Origin: Flavobacteriaceae bacterium
Lineage (GTDB): Bacteria; Bacteroidota; Bacteroidia; Flavobacteriales; Flavobacteriaceae
DNA length: 22,973 nucleotides
Direction: 5' to 3'
NCBI GenBank assembly: GCA_030625995.1
Contig: DAOUPU010000018.1
Coordinates: 1 to 22,973 of the forward strand
Part shown: positions 22,336 through 22,973 of the stretch, in pieces
Layout of the letters: each line of letters starts with the position of its first letter
Numbering within the stretch: the stretch's first letter is position 1
The notes under the pieces: model-generated
Databases searched by the model: none
Told to the model about the DNA's origin: nothing
What the model saw: the letters and a program-made list of their open reading frames with translations, nothing else
Position numbers and translations under genes: made by a program

Positions 22336-22860
22336 TTAAAAGGCGTTATTTTCTTGAATTATTAATAGACTTTCTAATAATTTATTAACGGTTATTGTCA
22401 TAGATCTGGCAGAAATTGTGGCACCGGAAATTCCTTTGATATTTTTACCGTATACCAAACTGTCATTGATGGATGTATCATTGAACTGCCTCAACCATCT
22501 CTTACTACCAATTTCTCCACCATAATCTTCTCGATAAGCTAATATTTTAATCTTTTTTATTATAAATTCCTTATCGAATATTACAACATAATCGAAAACA
22601 TCTGCTTTGCTAAGTGCTTTTCCATAATAAAAATAGCCTATCAATTTTTTATCATTGACTATTTTATAAAAGTTATTGTCATTAAACTTTAATGGTAATT
22701 TAATATTGACTGCATCATTTATGAGCACCGGTTCTTTTGAAAAATCCACTATATTAAATATTGACAAAACTTCTTTGTCTATTTTCTTTTCCATTTTTGC
22801 CGGAATGTTTACCATGGAAATAAAAAGAGGCAAAAACAACAGAATTACAAAACTTTTCAT
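22336..22860 (-). CDS. Exported FMN-binding domain protein (RnfG/NqrC-like FMN_bind)
   Basis: A 174-residue protein with an N-terminal signal peptide or anchor (residues 1-20) and a single FMN_bind domain. Key parts are IGYFYYGKA (74-82), ILAYREDYGGEIGSKRWLRQF (106-126) and KGISGATISARSMT (142-155). In RnfG, NqrC and related proteins the SGAT threonine carries FMN covalently, added by the transferase ApbE; here that would be T148. The Asp usually three before the Ser of SGAT is Lys (K142), which departs from the ApbE recognition pattern. No ApbE gene is in the window. The product is probably periplasmic and works with the four-helix protein encoded immediately after it. No exact -7 element is seen upstream. 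Confidence 0.85.
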   Translation of the reverse strand: MKSFVILLFLPLFISMVNIPAKMEKKIDKEVLSIFNIVDFSKEPVLINDAVNIKLPLKFNDNNFYKIVNDKKLIGYFYYGKALSKADVFDYVVIFDKEFIIKKIKILAYREDYGGEIGSKRWLRQFNDTSINDSLVYGKNIKGISGATISARSMTITVNKLLESLLIIQENNAF

Positions 22861-22900
22861 TCGTTTAAAATTTTATAATTAAATGATATTAAATTAATTA

Positions 22901-22934
22901 AAAATTTGAGATCGAATGTAATCGCTTCGCTCTC
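22901..22934 (-). terminator. Probable terminator of a minus-strand gene entering from the right edge
   Basis: GAGATCGAA (22908-22916) pairs with TTCGCTCTC (22926-22934) at eight of nine positions around a nine-base loop. On the minus strand the stem is followed by AAATTTTTAATTAATTT. Minus-strand reading frames entering from the window edge stop at about 22950 and 22946, a suitable 12-16 bases before this hairpin. The FMN-binding gene would then need its own promoter. Confidence 0.42.
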
Positions 22935-22936
22935 TC

Positions 22937-22973
22937 ATGAAAAATTTAATCATTTCCTTTTGTGAAATAATTG
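22937..22973 (+). other. Unresolved right edge: possible partial plus-strand gene start
   Basis: An ATG at 22937 opens a plus-strand frame (MKNLIISFCEII) that stays open to the window end and resembles the start of a signal peptide. The same bases could instead be the 3' end of a minus-strand gene. With 37 bases this cannot be decided. Confidence 0.15.

Noticed and set aside
22897..22971. Minus-strand frame reading IISQKEMIKFFMRERSDYIRSQIFN as the end of an upstream gene
   Set aside because: It would run through the GC-richer hairpin at 22908-22934, which is better explained as a terminator following one of the other two frames.

Overview
This window reads as ordinary chromosome from a Gram-negative member of the Bacteroidota. 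The base composition is AT-rich. At least eight gene starts are preceded by a match to the Bacteroidota -7 promoter element TAnnTTTG, and Shine-Dalgarno sequences are weak or absent. Several families are typical of the phylum: a cysteine-free LptD, the NarI/HdrC-type membrane Fe-S fusion, a DUF6134-type secreted protein and a small CNGxC protein. I cannot tell from the sequence alone whether it is a flavobacterium or a saprospira-type organism. There are no tRNA or rRNA genes, insertion sequences, prophage, CRISPR array or clear foreign islands. No intergenic gap exceeds about 190 bases.

Bases 63-6407 (minus strand) hold an envelope and electron-transfer block. In transcription order it contains an N-acetylmuramoyl-L-alanine amidase with a C-terminal SPOR-like domain, an MCE/MlaD protein, a membrane Fe-S protein, a soluble HdrB-type Fe-S protein, a second SPOR protein, menA (menaquinone synthesis) and a small Cys-containing exported protein. 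Divergent from the amidase is lptD (LPS insertion), followed by ridA. Peptidoglycan, lipid and LPS functions therefore sit next to a probably menaquinone-linked Fe-S module.

Bases 9701-11393 (minus) carry aroQ, a BadF/NAGK-type sugar kinase and mgsA as a compact operon, divergent from xerD (11496-12398, plus). An ABC-F protein (minus) follows, then a TlpA-like lipoprotein without redox cysteines, a DEAD-box RNA helicase with a striking 5' leader, and an AtoE-type transporter (minus). A DUF6134-type secreted protein comes next, then guaB with a downstream conserved helical protein (minus). The window ends with a tightly coupled pair (minus): an FMN-binding exported protein and a small four-helix membrane protein.

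Most of this is core metabolism. The points most worth attention are: a 16-nt, 15/16-paired inverted repeat in the DEAD-helicase leader that ends exactly at the start codon and has a mutually exclusive alternative hairpin; an ABC-F protein whose two motif losses fall in the same composite ATP site; the Fe-S membrane pair with no flavoprotein partner beside menA; and the FMN-binding/four-helix pair as a possible extracytoplasmic redox unit with an altered flavinylation motif.
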